Source: Tenrec ecaudatus
Lineage: Eukaryota > Chordata > Mammalia > Afrosoricida > Tenrecidae
Assembly (NCBI RefSeq): GCF_050624435.1
Contig: NC_134545.1
Span: forward strand, 87,386,063 to 87,450,062
Reading direction: 5' to 3'
Length of the DNA stretch: 64,000 nt
Shown in pieces: positions 1 to 12,500 of this stretch (the first letter of the stretch is position 1; the number at the start of each line of letters is the position of its first letter). The translations under genes and the position numbers were made by a program. The notes under the pieces are model-generated. The model searched no databases and had not been told where the DNA came from. It saw nothing but the letters and a program-made list of their open reading frames with translations.

Positions 1-729
1 ATTCCAGAACCAAGTCAGATGCTGAGTTTGACTTGCAAAAAGTGACATTGCCCAAAGACCCAAGAATAAGTTGTAGCTATTTCATGAAGGCAGCTGAGAC
101 AATGACCCACACCGACCTGGGCCCCTGCTTAGGAGCTCGGCCGCATGATCAAGGGAGGCTGACTTGAATCAAGTCACTAAATAACAAGGCAGTGATCATT
201 GCAAAAGCCCCAGATCCTGCTAAGGAGAAGCCCGGGGTGCCCTGGGGATGTAACTGGCTTGACTTCCCTCTAGAGCCTCCAAGAGGTTCCAGGTCCTCTG
301 TCCTGAAGAGAGGAGGGGCAACTTAGAGGGTGGGTGGACGGTGGGCGTGTGGGAGTGCACCCCACAGAGAATTTAGATTTTGTTTTTTTTAAAAAGCCCA
401 CCTTGCTTGCCTTTCCTTTCGCAGAAGACAGGAGCTGGGCTGCACCCCCCACCCCCTGAACTCTGTAAGGAAGGCAAAGGTTCTTGCATAATTTAGCAAA
501 TGGTTTCCCCGTTGTGGTGGGCGTGGCAGAAGGGTGGGGGACTTTTCAAATGCTGAGCTGGACAGTGGAGAGGTGGCAGAGAAGGACTGAAGGGGTGGGT
601 GGTTGGGTGATGGGGGGGGGGGGTAGCACTTGACTCAGTCTACTTTCTCCAGTGGCTTCTGGAAGCTGAGGTGGTGTAATCGACGGGGCCAGGCCGACTG
701 CGTTTAGAGTCAGGGCAGGAACCCTTGCT
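1..729. other. No gene seen; left flank, probably SFXN2 intron 1
   Basis: Unique-looking sequence with a 12-G run at 612-623. No CpG island, so the SFXN2 promoter is not here. Confidence 0.5.
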
Positions 730-888
730 CCTTCACTAACCCAGAGGTTAGCGGGTCCAGCCCCTCAGCTGCTCTGTGGGAGAAACCACGTGGTCACCTG
801 CTCCTGTAGAGGTTATAGCTTTGGAAACCATATGGGGCAGTGGAATTCTACTCCGTCTTATAGGGGTCACGACAAGTTGAAATCATAC
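730..888 (+). repeat. AfroSINE (tRNA-derived SINE), 5' truncated
   Basis: It contains ACCCAGAGGTTAGCGGGTCC (B-box side), TGTAGAGGTTATAGCTTTGG and CTTATAGGGGTCACGACAAG. The family has a tRNA-like head, a central ACAGCCTTGGAAACCC block and a tail GGGTCGCTATGAGTCAGAAT, and is confined to Afrotheria. Positions of this copy's ends are approximate. Confidence 0.8.
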
Positions 889-1417
889 AACAGAGTCTGG
901 AGAAATGAGTTCTTGCCCCTCCTCCCACTCTTGGGTTCAACTGGGACTAAGCGAGAGGACTTTGGTCTTTGAATCAGCCTGCCAGACACTGAGTCAGCCT
1001 GTCCTGGAGGGCAGAACCCAGCGCTACCGTGTGGGCTTCCCGGGGACAGGAGACAGGCAGGCAGAGTTTGGGCAGTGGCTACTTGTGCCTGGCTAATGCC
1101 TGCTGCCTACTGACATCAAGGCTGGCAGGGCCGCTGTGGTGACTTCAAGCTGGGCCTCTCCGGGCTCCTTCCACGGCCAAAATGACATGCCCCTTGGCAA
1201 GCCAACCAGCTGACATGTCTCTCATTCTAAGAAAGATTGTGAAATCGCCTCACAGGAGGAGAGAGACCCAAGTCACAGGCTTGCTCGAGTCACACCTGTT
1301 GTCCCTCCAAGAAGTAACGGCAGTGAGGAGGGTGGAGGCACGTGGTACCACCCAGAGGAAAAGCTGAGAGCCGAGCATGTCCTTTGGACTTGGGTCCCCG
1401 ACTTGAGAACCTCCTGG
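889..1417. other. No gene seen
   Basis: Ordinary unique sequence; nothing supported. Confidence 0.45.
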
Positions 1418-1425
1418 CTCTAGAG

Positions 1426-1569
1426 CAGCGGTTCTCAACCTTCCTCGGGCTGCAACGCTTCATATAGTTCCTCATGTGGCAGTGACCCCCAACCATAACA
1501 TTATTTTCATTGCTACTCAACTAATTTTGCTACCCAAAGGGGTCATGACCTACAGGTTGAGAATCGCTG
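1426..1569. mobile_element. SPIN hAT transposon, non-autonomous, 144 bp
   Basis: The ends are CAGCGGTTCTCAACC and GGTTGAGAATCGCTG. They are flanked by 8-bp duplications CTCTAGAG (1418-1425) and CTCCAGAG (1570-1577), which fit the known SPIN target NTCTAGAN. The internal region is largely deleted. Confidence 0.88.
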
Positions 1570-2049
1570 CTCCAGAGGAAGGCAGCTTCAGAGGCCCGTG
1601 AAGTTTTCTCAGGACCTAAGAGGTGAAGCCCTTCCTCCAGCAGGGGCACAGGAAGTCTCCCCCAAGAGCAGGTGATCTGAACTTGGGCTTCTAGCCTCCT
1701 AAACTGTGACAAAATAAATCTACATTCAGTAAAGCAAAAACATCATCGTCATCAGAATAAAATTAAAATGGACCACCACTCTCTTTCCCCCCTCTGTTGG
1801 CTGTCCCCCCCAGCCCCCATCTCTCTGGTTGCTCATTTTGTGTGTGTGCTGGGTGGGGGGAGGGGGGAGTCCCTTCTTCAGCATGTTTCTAGAATGGGGT
1901 GCTACTTCAGGTGTGCCCTCAGCTTTTCACTGGGAAATGCTCTTACGGCCCCAGTGCTGCTGACTCTGTCATCTGCTTCTAGCCCAGGCCTCTCTGCTCT
2001 GGGATTCTCTCAGACCTGACTCTCCAAAGGCCAGCCAAGGGAACCTCTT

Positions 2050-2440
2050 ATTCACAGACACTTGGATGCCTTCCTCAGGCCGACACTGCGCTGGGCACTG
2101 CCGGGCACCGGGGCCACCGAGCAAGAGGAGTGCTGACTTGGAGGAGCTTTGGGTCTGAAGAGGGAGGTAGGCAAGTTGTTCATCTGGACGGAGCCGCAGA
2201 GGGTAGTGACAAACTGTCACAGCGCTGAAGGCGTCCGGAGCTAAGAGGTCTGAGGGCAGAGGAGACAGGAGATGGAAGGTGCTGCCCAGAAGAAGACGAG
2301 TCTTAGGCTGAAATCCGCAGGATGAATGGAGCTTGTGTAGTGGAGAGCAGGCGGGAATAGCGTTCTAGACAGGCAACGGGACTTGCAAAGCAAGGAGGCT
2401 GCCTCACATTTAAGGAAGTTCCACGTCACTTGAAACCCAA
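2050..2440 (+). repeat. L2 LINE 3' relic
   Basis: GACACTGCGCTGGGCACTGC then GGAGGAGCTTTGGGTCTGAA and the GACAGGCAACGGGACTTGCA region follow L2 3' order. SFXN2 5' flank or intron 1. Confidence 0.5.
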
Positions 2441-3023
2441 CGCGTGGAAAATCAAACACACTGTTTTCTCCCTAAAGCTAATTTCTGAGATGCTCCATCT
2501 CTGTTCCCTGTGGCCAAAGTCAGAAACCCCAGGTGGTGGGCTAGATATTTGTCACTAGCCTGCTTGACGAGGCTGAAAGCAAAACAAAACATGGCTCAGG
2601 ATTCCCTCTCTGGTCTGTTGTGGATAGAGTGGGTTAGGAAGGAGACAGCCACTGTTTTGGGGGGGTGTGCACGCACGCGCGTGCACGCACGCACAACCCC
2701 TTTTGTTCATTCAAACCAGAATCTAGGTAGGTGGTACTGTGAAGGAGTTTTACAGCTATAACTAAAGTCCCTCATTGGTTGGCTTTCAATTAATCAAAAG
2801 GGAGCTCATCTTGGGTGGGCCTGGCTTAATCAGATGTAAGCAGTTGTGGGGGTGGGGAAAGGGACTGCTACATGACTTATGTCACTATGTGTCAACATTG
2901 ACTTGACCACACTTAACAAAATATCTATATTTCTTTCTCTCTGCTCTCTGGTTGAACCTTGACTGATACAATATTCCCATTATCACTGCCTTGCCTTAAT
3001 TAGCCTAAATGATTAGAACTGTT
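2441..3023. other. No gene seen; alternating purine-pyrimidine tract
   Basis: ACGCACGCGCGTGCACGCAC lies near 2671-2693; nothing else recognised. Confidence 0.45.
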
Positions 3024-3780
3024 TTACCTGTAGGTTCTACTAGCTATTGCAATGGCTACACAGAACTCACAGACAATATTTAGGTGTAAAGAGTCTATTA
3101 AGGACGTTGACGGGTGGCCATGCAGATGAGAACTGCTCAGGAGATAGTGGTTCAATAGCACATGTCCCAAAGGTCTTTCAGGTCTGCCTGAGGGACATCC
3201 CACTCTGGTGTCAGCTTCAGTCTGAAGGCATTCAATGCAAGCTTCACAGGTCACCAAACCCAGCTCCCTGAATTAAGTGCCCAGAAGCGCCCCCACTTCA
3301 GTAAGCTTCAACCTGAAGGCACTCCGCTCCACTTCTGCAGGACAACAGGCCCAGCTCCTCCAATTTAAGTGCTTAGTGGCGCCCCACTCCACAAGCCAGC
3401 CTCCTGCCCCAAGACACTCAGGTTTACTTGCTCTGTGGACTGGGCGGTCCATCCCCCTGTTTCAGGCTCTGGCTCCTGGTTCTGCTGCTACTCCGCTGAC
3501 GTCACAGCGGTCTCCTGGATCCAGGAAGCTCACCGCACAGGGTTCTCAGGCCCAGAGCACTCAACCCCTGGCTCTTGCTGGTCATGACATCCTTCCTCCT
3601 GCTTCTCAGAGGGCTTATTTTATATGCAGCAGGATGGCAGTCCAGGGACTCCTGTCAGCATCTTCACACTCTGTGTCCCCGTCCCCGGCCCCTTCTTACT
3701 AGTCCCATGCAGGAAAAGGTCATGGTGGAGTTAGAGATGTTGGCTGAAAGAACCACACTAAATAATTCACAGCTCCTGCA
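3024..3780. repeat. LTR-like interspersed repeat, family not recognised
   Basis: Blocks such as ATTGCAATGGCTACACAGAA and GAATTAAGTGCCCAGAAGCG are shared in order with 38565-39255. The unit CCCAGCTCC...TAAGTGC occurs twice (3259-3300 and 3350-3390). No protein is recognised. Confidence 0.45.
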
Positions 3781-4045
3781 ACCACTTAGCAAATCCTAAA
3801 CCTCTGCTTCCTTAAAAGGCTCCAATTCTGGGGCCTCCTCTCTGACGTAGGCCACCTGTATCCACTTGAGCCCCGACATCTTGCCCAGCTGGTGCCTCTG
3901 CATGCTGAGAGGTCCCAGCCCACTCTGTTGATTCACATGCCCGGCATGTGCCTTCCAAATCACAGGTCTGACCTTGCCACACTCTTGAAGTTCTGCCACT
4001 GCCCAGTGCTGATGGGACCTGGTTAAATTCCAAAACTTCCCCATC

Positions 4046-4183
4046 CTTCAGTGTCTGCATCCATAAAACGGGCTTAAATGGGAAGTGTCTTCCTCATAGG
4101 GCTTTTGGGAATAAGAATTGTAAAAATGCATATCCCATGCTAAGCAAAAGCTCAGGCATACAGTAAGAGCTCCTAAGTGTTAG
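4046..4183 (+). repeat. MIR SINE
   Basis: CATCCATAAAACGGGCTTAA, TCCTCATAGGGCTTTTGGGA and CATACAGTAAGAGCTCCTAA follow the MIR order. Confidence 0.7.
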
Positions 4184-4328
4184 CTGGTCTCTTCACCGCC
4201 TTCTGGTCCCCACAAGCACTGTTCAGTTTCCACACTTTGTCTGAGATACTATGCCCCCCATCTGGCTAATGTTGAGTCCTTATTTCTTCTCTTCACAGTG
4301 TGTTCAGAATCCCGCGTTCATCTTAGAC

Positions 4329-4503
4329 ACAAACCAAACGTACTGCCTTGGAGTTGATTCTGGCTCACAGGGACCCTTAGGACAGAGTATAACTGCCCCC
4401 GTGGGCTTCCGAAACGGGAACTGCAGAAAGCCTCTGGTGGCTTGAACTGCGAACCTTGCGGTTAAGAGGACAGCGTGGAACCCACACCACTACCAGGACT
4501 CCT
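4329..4503 (-). repeat. AfroSINE
   Basis: Minus-strand copy from AAACCAAACGTACTGCCTTG (tail) to CACTACCAGGACTCCT (head). The central block is shortened. Confidence 0.85.
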
Positions 4504-4817
4504 TAGATCCAGTGACCGTGTAATCTGTCAATCAAACTGGGAAGCTCTTGAGATGGAAAAGAGAGTTGTGTTCATGGTGACCCTGGGACAACAGTTCCAG
4601 GAAAATGGAGATGTAGCCACCACCCGGGTTTTAGATTCTGCCACTCTGGCTTCTCACTGCTTGTGGGGTGTGCTGACATAACTGTGCACTCCTGCCCTTG
4701 TCCTGGGGTCACTTCCCCACCTCTCAGCTCTGGACGGATCTCACTCATGCAGGCGTGGGTTGAATGGTCTCCCCACAAAACTTGTGTTGTAAATCCTAAC
4801 TCCTATACCCGTGGTAC

Positions 4818-5010
4818 AGGAGCGTTAGGGGTGTAGTGGTAATGAGCTAGGCTGCAACCAACAAGGTCAGTGATTTGAACCCACCAGCTGCTCCGTGGGA
4901 CACAGATGAGACTTTCTACTCCTGTAAAGATTTATAGCCTTGGAAATGGGTGTTTTTCTCAGGTCACCCTGAGTCACACTCAGTGGATGGGGTTGAGTTT
5001 GGGATTTAGT
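4818..5010 (+). repeat. AfroSINE
   Basis: Head AGGAGCGTTAGGGGTGTAGT, B-box-like GTGATTTGAACCCACC, diverged tail ending GGATGGGGTTGAGTTTGGG. Confidence 0.8.
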
Positions 5011-5027
5011 TTTTATACCTGTGCTTC

Positions 5028-5157
5028 AGGAGTCCTGGTAGTGCTGTCAGGAAGCATTGAATGGCTAACCTCAAGGTTAGCGGTTCAAACCCACCAGCTG
5101 TTCTCTGAGAGAAAGCTCTGTTTCCATAAAGATTACAGCCTCAGAAACCCCGTGCAG
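5028..5157 (+). repeat. AfroSINE, 3' truncated
   Basis: Head AGGAGTCCTGGTAGTGC and GCGGTTCAAACCCACCAGCT. It stops at GAAACCCCGTGCAG, where the retroposon at 5161 begins, so the later insertion or a deletion removed its tail. Confidence 0.82.
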
Positions 5158-5160
5158 GTA

Positions 5161-5640
5161 TTTTTTTAAAGTCATTTTATTGGGGGCTCGTACAACTCTT
5201 ATCACAATTCATACATGCAGCCATTGTGTCAAGCACATTTGTGCATATCTTGCCATCAGCATTCTCAAAACATTTGATTTCTACTTGACCCCTTGGTATC
5301 AGCTCCTCATTTTTCCCCTCCCTCCCTGCTCCCCGCCTCCCTCGTGAACCCTTGATAAATTATAAATTATTATTCTCATATCTTACACTGTCTGACATCT
5401 CCCTTCACCCACTTTTCTGTTCATCTCCCAAGGAGGAGGTTATATGTAGATCCTTGTAATCCATTCCCCGTTTCTACTCCACCTTCCCTCCACCCTCCCA
5501 GTATCGCCACTCTCACCACTGGTCCTAAAGGGATTATTGGCCCTGGATTCACTGTGTTTCCAGTTCCTATCTGTACCAGTGTCCATCCTCTGGTCTAGCC
5601 AGACTTGTAAGGGAGGATTGAGGTCATGATGGGAGGGGGA
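5161..5640 (-). mobile_element. Retroposon with 3' end CCCCCAATAAAATGA, 5' truncated
   Basis: Read on the minus strand the element ends ...GTACGAGCCCCCAATAAAATGACTTTAAAAAAA. Internal landmarks (CTGGCTAGACCAGAGGATG, GGTGAAGGGAGATGTCAG, GAGCTGATACCAAGGGG) recur in all copies here. This family has no coding capacity that I can see. It resembles the 3' UTR of an afrotherian non-LTR element (an AfroLA/RTE-type name is possible, from memory). It directly abuts the AfroSINE at 5028-5157. Confidence 0.7.
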
Positions 5641-6427
5641 GAGGGAGGTTGTTTTGACTATGTTGGCAGTCAGCTTGGTTGGGTTGGTTTCCGCCTGTGG
5701 TTATACTCCCGTCTGGGAATGGGTTTTCTTGGTAAAGAGGCCACATCCATGCAGGGTGCAAGGTAAAGGCAATTGTCTTTGAACTAAAAAGAGCAGATTA
5801 GGTCAAAGGAGCAAGCAGAGATAAGAGAGGCCACGTGAAGATCGCCAAGGAACGGAATCCAGAGGGATACAAAAGACATTTCCCCAGAGCAAACCGTGAG
5901 AGAGAAAACCGTCCCCTAGAGCCGGGGCTCTGGCTCTGACACCTAGCCTCCTGAACGGAGAAACGCGGTCTCTGCTTGTTAAAACCAGCCAGGTGTCTTA
6001 GAGCCACAGGCACACTGGCTCAGTGATGAAGGCGATCATACAAGTTCAGACCCACCTTTACCTCTGACCTTGCCTGCCTGCCCTTTGAGCCCAGGGCTTC
6101 CTCCTCCTGGTACATCTCTTCTGGATTCCAGGGCCTTGCTCACACCCCACCCCCACCAATCTCTGCTCCCCAAGGACGAGAGCTGTGCTGTCTCCTTTCC
6201 TGGTCTTCCCCCATGGCATGACCAAGCACAAGGCTGGCCACCAGCAGGCCCTCTGGAAACACAGGTTGGGGCCTGATGGCTCTGTCTGCTGACTACTCGC
6301 TGGGCCCTCCCCCCAGCAGTGGGTGAATGAATGTAGGCAGTGTACAATGATGGGAGGGCCCCAGGAACCCTGAATCTGGGGACGATCCTCATGCTTGCTC
6401 TGTCCCCACCTCTTGTGTGTGAGCAGG
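5641..6427. other. No gene seen; intron end before SFXN2 exon 2
   Basis: Pyrimidine-rich DNA leads to the acceptor at 6426; no repeat recognised. Confidence 0.5.
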
Positions 6428-6588
6428 ATGGAGGTGGACCTGTCAGGCTTCAACATTGATGCTCCCCGCTGGGACCAAAGCATGTTCCTGGGGCGGGTGA
6501 AGCACTTCTTCAACATCACGGATCCCCGAACGGTCCTGGTGCCAGAGCGGGAGCTGGACTGGGCCAAGCTGATGGTGGAGAAGAGCCG
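6428..6588 (+). CDS. SFXN2: SFXN2 exon 2 (first coding exon)
   Basis: The acceptor ends GTGTGAGCAG at 6426, followed by one G and the ATG at 6428. The exon encodes residues 1-53 and two bases of Arg54 and ends at donor GTGAGG (6589). The start [13 protein letters not shown] is the conserved sideroflexin-2 N-terminus, and no in-frame upstream ATG is present in the exon. Residues 8-50 ([24 protein letters not shown]) are the soluble N-terminal segment typical of the family. Confidence 0.95.
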
Positions 6589-9500
6589 GTGAGGTGGAGG
6601 GAGGGGCTGGGTGGGTGTGCAGCGAGGAAAGACCCCCGGAATGAGGGAGAACGAAGGCAGGGAACCATCACTGGGCTGGGCTATCATCTTCTTGTCTTTG
6701 GTAACAGGATGGGCACTGTGCCCCCAGGCACCCAAGTGGAACAACTGCTGTATGCTAAGAAGCTGTACGACTCAGCCTTCCACCCCGACACTGGGGAGAA
6801 GATGAATGTCATCGGGCGCATGTCCTTCCAGGTCCCTGGGGGCATGATCCTCACCGGCTTCATGTTGCAGTTCTACAGGTGGGGACCGGGGAGTGGTGAG
6901 GTACAGCTGCCTGGACCTGGTTAGCCGGGAGCCACAGTGGGAGAATGATAAGCCCCCGGGATGGACGACTTAGAATCCCTGGGTGGTACAAAGAGTGCAA
7001 CAGGCTTAGGTTGCAAACTGAAAGGCAGGTGGTTCAAGTCCATCCAGAAGGGCTTTGGAAGAAAAGTCTGGTGATTGACCTCTGAAAAAGTCAGCTACGG
7101 ACAGCCCCATGCAGCTCAAGTCTGCTGACACACGCACCTTGCAAGTAGCTACTATTACCCCGCTTTTCTGCATGAAGAGCTGGAGTTGTAGGGAAGTCTC
7201 TTGTCCAAGTTCACACAGCCAGGAAATACTAGTGCCTGGGCTATCTATTGCCCAGGCCATCCTGACTCTTAATTAATAGACTATCCTAACTCCCTCTTTT
7301 TGAAGCGATGACTTAGCCATGCGTTTCATGTATTTTTATAATGCCACATTAACATACATCGAAAGCAGGAGGCACTTTTCCTTGTATTCAGTGGGCAGAT
7401 GTGTGACTGCTGGCGAACCCCATGGTCTTTCCATTCCACTCTTTCATGAATGTTGGGAAGCCCTCGCTCATACCTCGTCCCCTTCCTTCCCTATCCCATT
7501 CGTGCACTGATTTAGCCAACCTTGACGGGGAGCCCTGCCTGGTGCTAGGTGTTAGGAATATCATCCCTTCCCTCGGGAAGCTCCCAGTTTTGTGGAGGAG
7601 ACCAAGAAGTGAACAGTGGCCAGGCAGCTTGGTAAGGGGCAGGTTCAAGGCTGGAGCTGGTGTTGACTGAGCAGGGTGCGTGGAACAGCTCACCCTCTTT
7701 GGAGGGCCAGGGGTAGGATGGGGAAGGTCCCAAGGAGGAAATCATGGTCTCGCAGGCTTTGCCAGGTAAGGAAGGGGCAGGGAGGGCGTCTAAAACAGCA
7801 CAGACCATTTGGGAAGTTGCAGGTGATGTGGCTAGTATATCCCAAGCCTTCCCTCCATCCTCCTCTGCCCTGCCTCTCCTGGTTTCTCCGACTGTAGGAC
7901 AGTGCCGGCGGTGGTCTTCTGGCAGTGGGTGAACCAGTCTTTCAACGCCTTAGTCAACTACACCAACAGGAATGCAGCTTCCCCCACGTCGATCAGGTAG
8001 ACCAGCTGCACGCACGTTCATTCCTTCATGTCTTCATTCGTTTCGCAAAAAAAATATGTCTTGAGCGTGCTTTACGTGCCACGCTCATCCTAGGCGCCCA
8101 AGGGCCATTGTTGACTCAGACAGGTGTGGTCTCTGCTCTCTTGGAGGGTAAGGTCTAAAAAGAAGACAGCTGCAGCGACCTCAGATTGTGCGTGGTGCCC
8201 TAATAAAAACAGGGTGACAAGATAGAGAACCACAGGGGTGCGGTCTGTGGAGACAGGTGGATCCGAGAAGCGGAGATAACCTTTCAGCTGAGTCTGGAAG
8301 GGTCAGGATTCAGCCAAGTACAAAGGTGCTGATGAAGTTGGGGACTCATCATGGGCAAGCTTGCCAGACTTTCTCCCTCAAGCCAGCAGGACTCCCTTCC
8401 CTGCTTCAAAAGCATCTCTCTCCTCCACTAGGCAGATGGCGCTTTCGTACTTCACAGCCACAACCACTGCCGTGGCCACTGCCGTGGGCATGAACACATT
8501 GACAAAGGTACGGTCTGGGCTGCTGTGGACAGTGGTGGCCACTGGGGGGCAGCAGAGTCCTGGGCAAAATCAGCCATGCCCGCTGGCTGGATGAATTGGT
8601 ATGCCCAGACTAGTCTCGAGGCAATAGAACTGGTTCTCAACCTGGGGGTTGAACGACCCTTTCACAGGGGTCGCCTAAGACTATCTGAAAACACACATTC
8701 CCGATGGTCTTAGGAATCAAGACACTGCTCCTCTATCCGTCTCCAAGGGGGGTCCACCCACATGCAGATACAGTACCTGATGTGGTAACATCATCGCTCC
8801 AACCCATCACATACACCCCATGTAAATACAGGTGTATGTGACAGGGTTGGCGCCATAATGTACTTATACAGACCAGTCACACATGTGTAGAGAGCAGCTA
8901 CTGTGTAGAAAGCAGCAACTGAGTTGAAAGCAGCAGTATTGGAGGTAAAACGACACTTCATGAATTATAATTGCATATTGTTTTTGTGATTGATCACTAT
9001 GCTTTAATTATGTTCAATGTATAACAATGAAAATATATCCTACATATCAGATATCATAACAGCAGCAAAATTACACTGATGAAGTAGCAAAAAAAAAATC
9101 ATTTTATGGTTGGGGGGGGTCACCACAACATGAGGAGCTGTATTAAAGGGCCACGGCATTAGGAAGGTTGAGAATCACTGCAATAGAGGGAGCTTCAAGA
9201 AATTTTGTGGGGAAAATGCTATTATCTTTTTTTTTTTTTGCCATTATCTTTTAATTCTATTTTTCCATGAAATCCTTTCAATCAGTAGGGTGTTACTGGG
9301 TTGGGCCTTCTCAGGCAATTCAGGGACTCTGGGGAATTCAGAATGGTGTCAAACCACAACCTAACTCCTTATCATCAAGTCTGTCCCTATTCACAGCCAC
9401 CCTGACGGACACAGTGGAACTGCCCCTGGGTTTCTGAAGACTGTAACTCTTGGCAGGAGTGGAAAGCCTCCTTTTCCTCCAGCAGAGTGGCTGCTGGTTT

Positions 9501-12500
9501 CTAATGCTGACCTTGGGGTTAGCAGCGCCACTGGTAACCACTATATCACCAGGCTCCTTAGGAGACATTCTGTCAGGGCCTGAAAATTCACTGTCCAGGC
9601 GATGCCGCCTCCTCACGGCCCTATAGGACAGAGTAGAGCTGCCCTGTAGGGTTTCCCAGGCTGTAATCTTTCTAGAGGCAGATGGTCACATCTGTCTTCA
9701 TGGAGTAACTGGTGAATTGGAACCACCAGCTGGCTTTTTCTGTTAGTAGCCACTTAACCACTGTACCACCAGGGCGTGACTTGTGAAGACTTTAAACTTC
9801 CACCATCCTCATCTCCCGGTGAGCCTGACAGTCCCCATGGTTCCCTCCTCTGACAGAGAGCTCCGCCCCTGGTGGGCCGCTGGGTGCCCTTTGCCGCCGT
9901 GGCAGCAGCTAACTGTGTCAACATCCCAATGATGCGACAACAGTGAGTACATTCCTTTCTACAAAGCACTAGATTACCTGTGCCAGGTGTCAAGACAGTG
10001 GTGGGTGGGCTGTGGGAGGCGCCTCAGTAGGGCCTGAGGATCGCTCTCCCCCCCTTCCCCAGGAGTGGTGGGTGACTTAGGGTCAGTCTCTGTGGTCCAT
10101 GTTGAGGGAGTCACTTCCTGGATCGGTTGCAGACTAGAGGAAGTTCTTTCAACTGACACTGTTTTATTTAAGTTGTGACTGCTGCCTACTTCCAAAGCCT
10201 TGAGGATGAAGTAAAGACAGAAATGTCAGAGGAAGAATGGACTAAACTAGGGTGGGGGAGGGAGGGGAAAATGAGCTGATATCAAGAGCTCAAGTAGAAA
10301 GTGTTTTGAGAATGATGATGGCAGCAAATGTGCATGACACAATGGATGGATGTATGATTGTGATAAGAGTTGTATGAGCCCCCAATAAAATGATTGGGAA
10401 ATAAAAGAACCTACTATACCAAGGGCCCAATAGGCAGCCGATGTCTAGAAAAGAGTGATGACATTTGTACAAATAGCCTTGATACAATGAATCTATGCAT
10501 CGTTATAAGAGTTGTGAGAACCCCCAATAAAATGATCTTTTAATAATAATAATAAAAAAGAAAACAAGCGTCTCAAGATAGGACAGAATAAGAAGCTCTG
10601 AAAGAAGCCATAGGAGGGCCAATAGACTGCTGGCTTCTAGGCACCAGCCTTAAGCTTTCCGTAGGAATGGGAAAAGACGAAAGCGTAGCTGTGGCCCATT
10701 AGGAAGATTTAATGAGGTAACATGCAGAAAGCACAATGCCTGGAACATTATACATAAACACATATAGTGAACGATAGCCCCCCCCCCCTTTGTCATTATT
10801 GCCAGCAGCAGCAACAGCTGCGAGCCCCGTCTTCTTGAGATGACTGCTAGCTAGTGGAAATGTTTCCCAGTATAATGGAAATGTTTCCCAGTAGAAAGAG
10901 CACCAGCAGGACAGGCCTGCGTGTGGACTGCTCCTCTCTGCTTCCCCTGCACTGGCTGGTCACCCTTTCCCACCAATGAACGAGTCCCAGCCAGTGCCTG
11001 GTCTGTTTCTGTGCTGTCCACAATGGCCTGGAGCACCACAGCCGTCCTACGACTCTCGGTGGAGCAGCCACCCACTCTGTCATCGGGGGCGGGCGGGGGG
11101 TGGGGGCTGGGCCTGAGTCCTTGGAAGGTACCATCTTGTTGGCCCCTTACCAAGTGCTCTGCAGGAGGTGCCAGGACTATCCCCATTTTTCAGAGGAGGA
11201 GAACTGAGGCTTTAGGAGAGTCAGTTAATGTGCTCAGGGTCCTGCCTGCTGCAGTTCCAGGAGCCCATCTAGGAGGCCCAAGTGCAGACTAGCTCTTTGG
11301 GCTATTACCCGTGCTTGCTTCTGGGGTACTCTTCAGTGGGGCCCAGAAGGAAGGCTGAGGTCCAAGCCACTGGCCGTTTCCTAGAGCTTTGGGCTCCTGG
11401 GGTGTCACATGACTGGCAGGTGTCCAGCACCTCTTTCCTAAGTCCAACAACCCCTGTCTGTGTGTAGGGAGCTCCTCCAGGGCATCTGTGTGAAGGCCAG
11501 GGATGATACAGAGCTTGGCCATTCTCGGGTGAGCAGTGGCCTTCCTTTGGGGCGGGCAAAGCACCTTCCCCCTCACTCCCGTCCCTCTCCTTCGTGGCCA
11601 GAGACGGCCCAGGCACCACATATGGAGGGACCCCGTCTTCATTCCCCGTCGCTTTCCCTGCTTTCCTCTGTTCAGAACATGGTCCCCTGTCCTTCCTCCA
11701 TTCTCTCTGGTCTTGAAGCTGTAAGCGTCTGGCTGGGAGGGAGAGGGATCAGTGAGGTCCCCCCAGGCCCTGTCAGAGCCATCCCTCCCCCTTGACTAGC
11801 TCAGCCTTGACCACGATCCTCCCCAGCCGTACAGTATGGCCCCGAGGTATGCTAGATCAAGCCATTCCTGACAACATACTCCTTTCTACCTTCAGAGAGC
11901 TGCAGCCGTGGGCATCACCCAAGTGGTTATTTCCCGGATCACCATGGCAGCGCCTGGCATGAGTAAGACGGGGGAGGGCTCCTGGGCGGGGGCTCCTGTA
12001 GAATATGGTGGACAGGGTCCTCAGCTACACTTGGCTTTCTGGTAGGAGGTGGGACCCCAGCCTCCACAGCCTTGCTTCCCAAACTGGTTTGCTTGAATGC
12101 CAAGAGCTACAGGAGGACCGAACGGGGTTCCTGGAGCAACAGTCAGCCAGAGACTTGGGGGAAGATGCTGTGTCCATTTAGCAGTCCTCACCAAGCGTCT
12201 GCTATGTGTAGGCCATGGTGCTGGGTGCCAGAGACAGTGTCAGAGAGGAGAAGTTGTCTGCCCTTCTGGGGGACCAGTTACAGAGGCCGGTGTACATTGT
12301 ATTGTTCTAGGTATTGTGAGTTTAGGGGAGGAGGCTTTGGGCCTGTCCAACTATGATTACAAGTGTGCAGGTTGGGAACCACTGTTCTGCTGGGACTTGG
12401 CTCGAGGGTAGGGGTGGCCATCCCCATGCAGAATGCTCCCGAATGGAAAATATTCCTGGAGCTTTGGCAGGGAAGGGGTGTGACTTCAGCAGGGCACTTG

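Noticed and set aside
1..6427. SFXN2 / ARL3 shared promoter
   Set aside because: Human ARL3 lies head to head with SFXN2, but no CpG island and no ARL3-like exon is visible here, so it should lie left of the window.
6058..6744. 228-codon minus-strand open frame
   Set aside because: It is the antisense shadow of SFXN2 exons 2-3 and their flanks.
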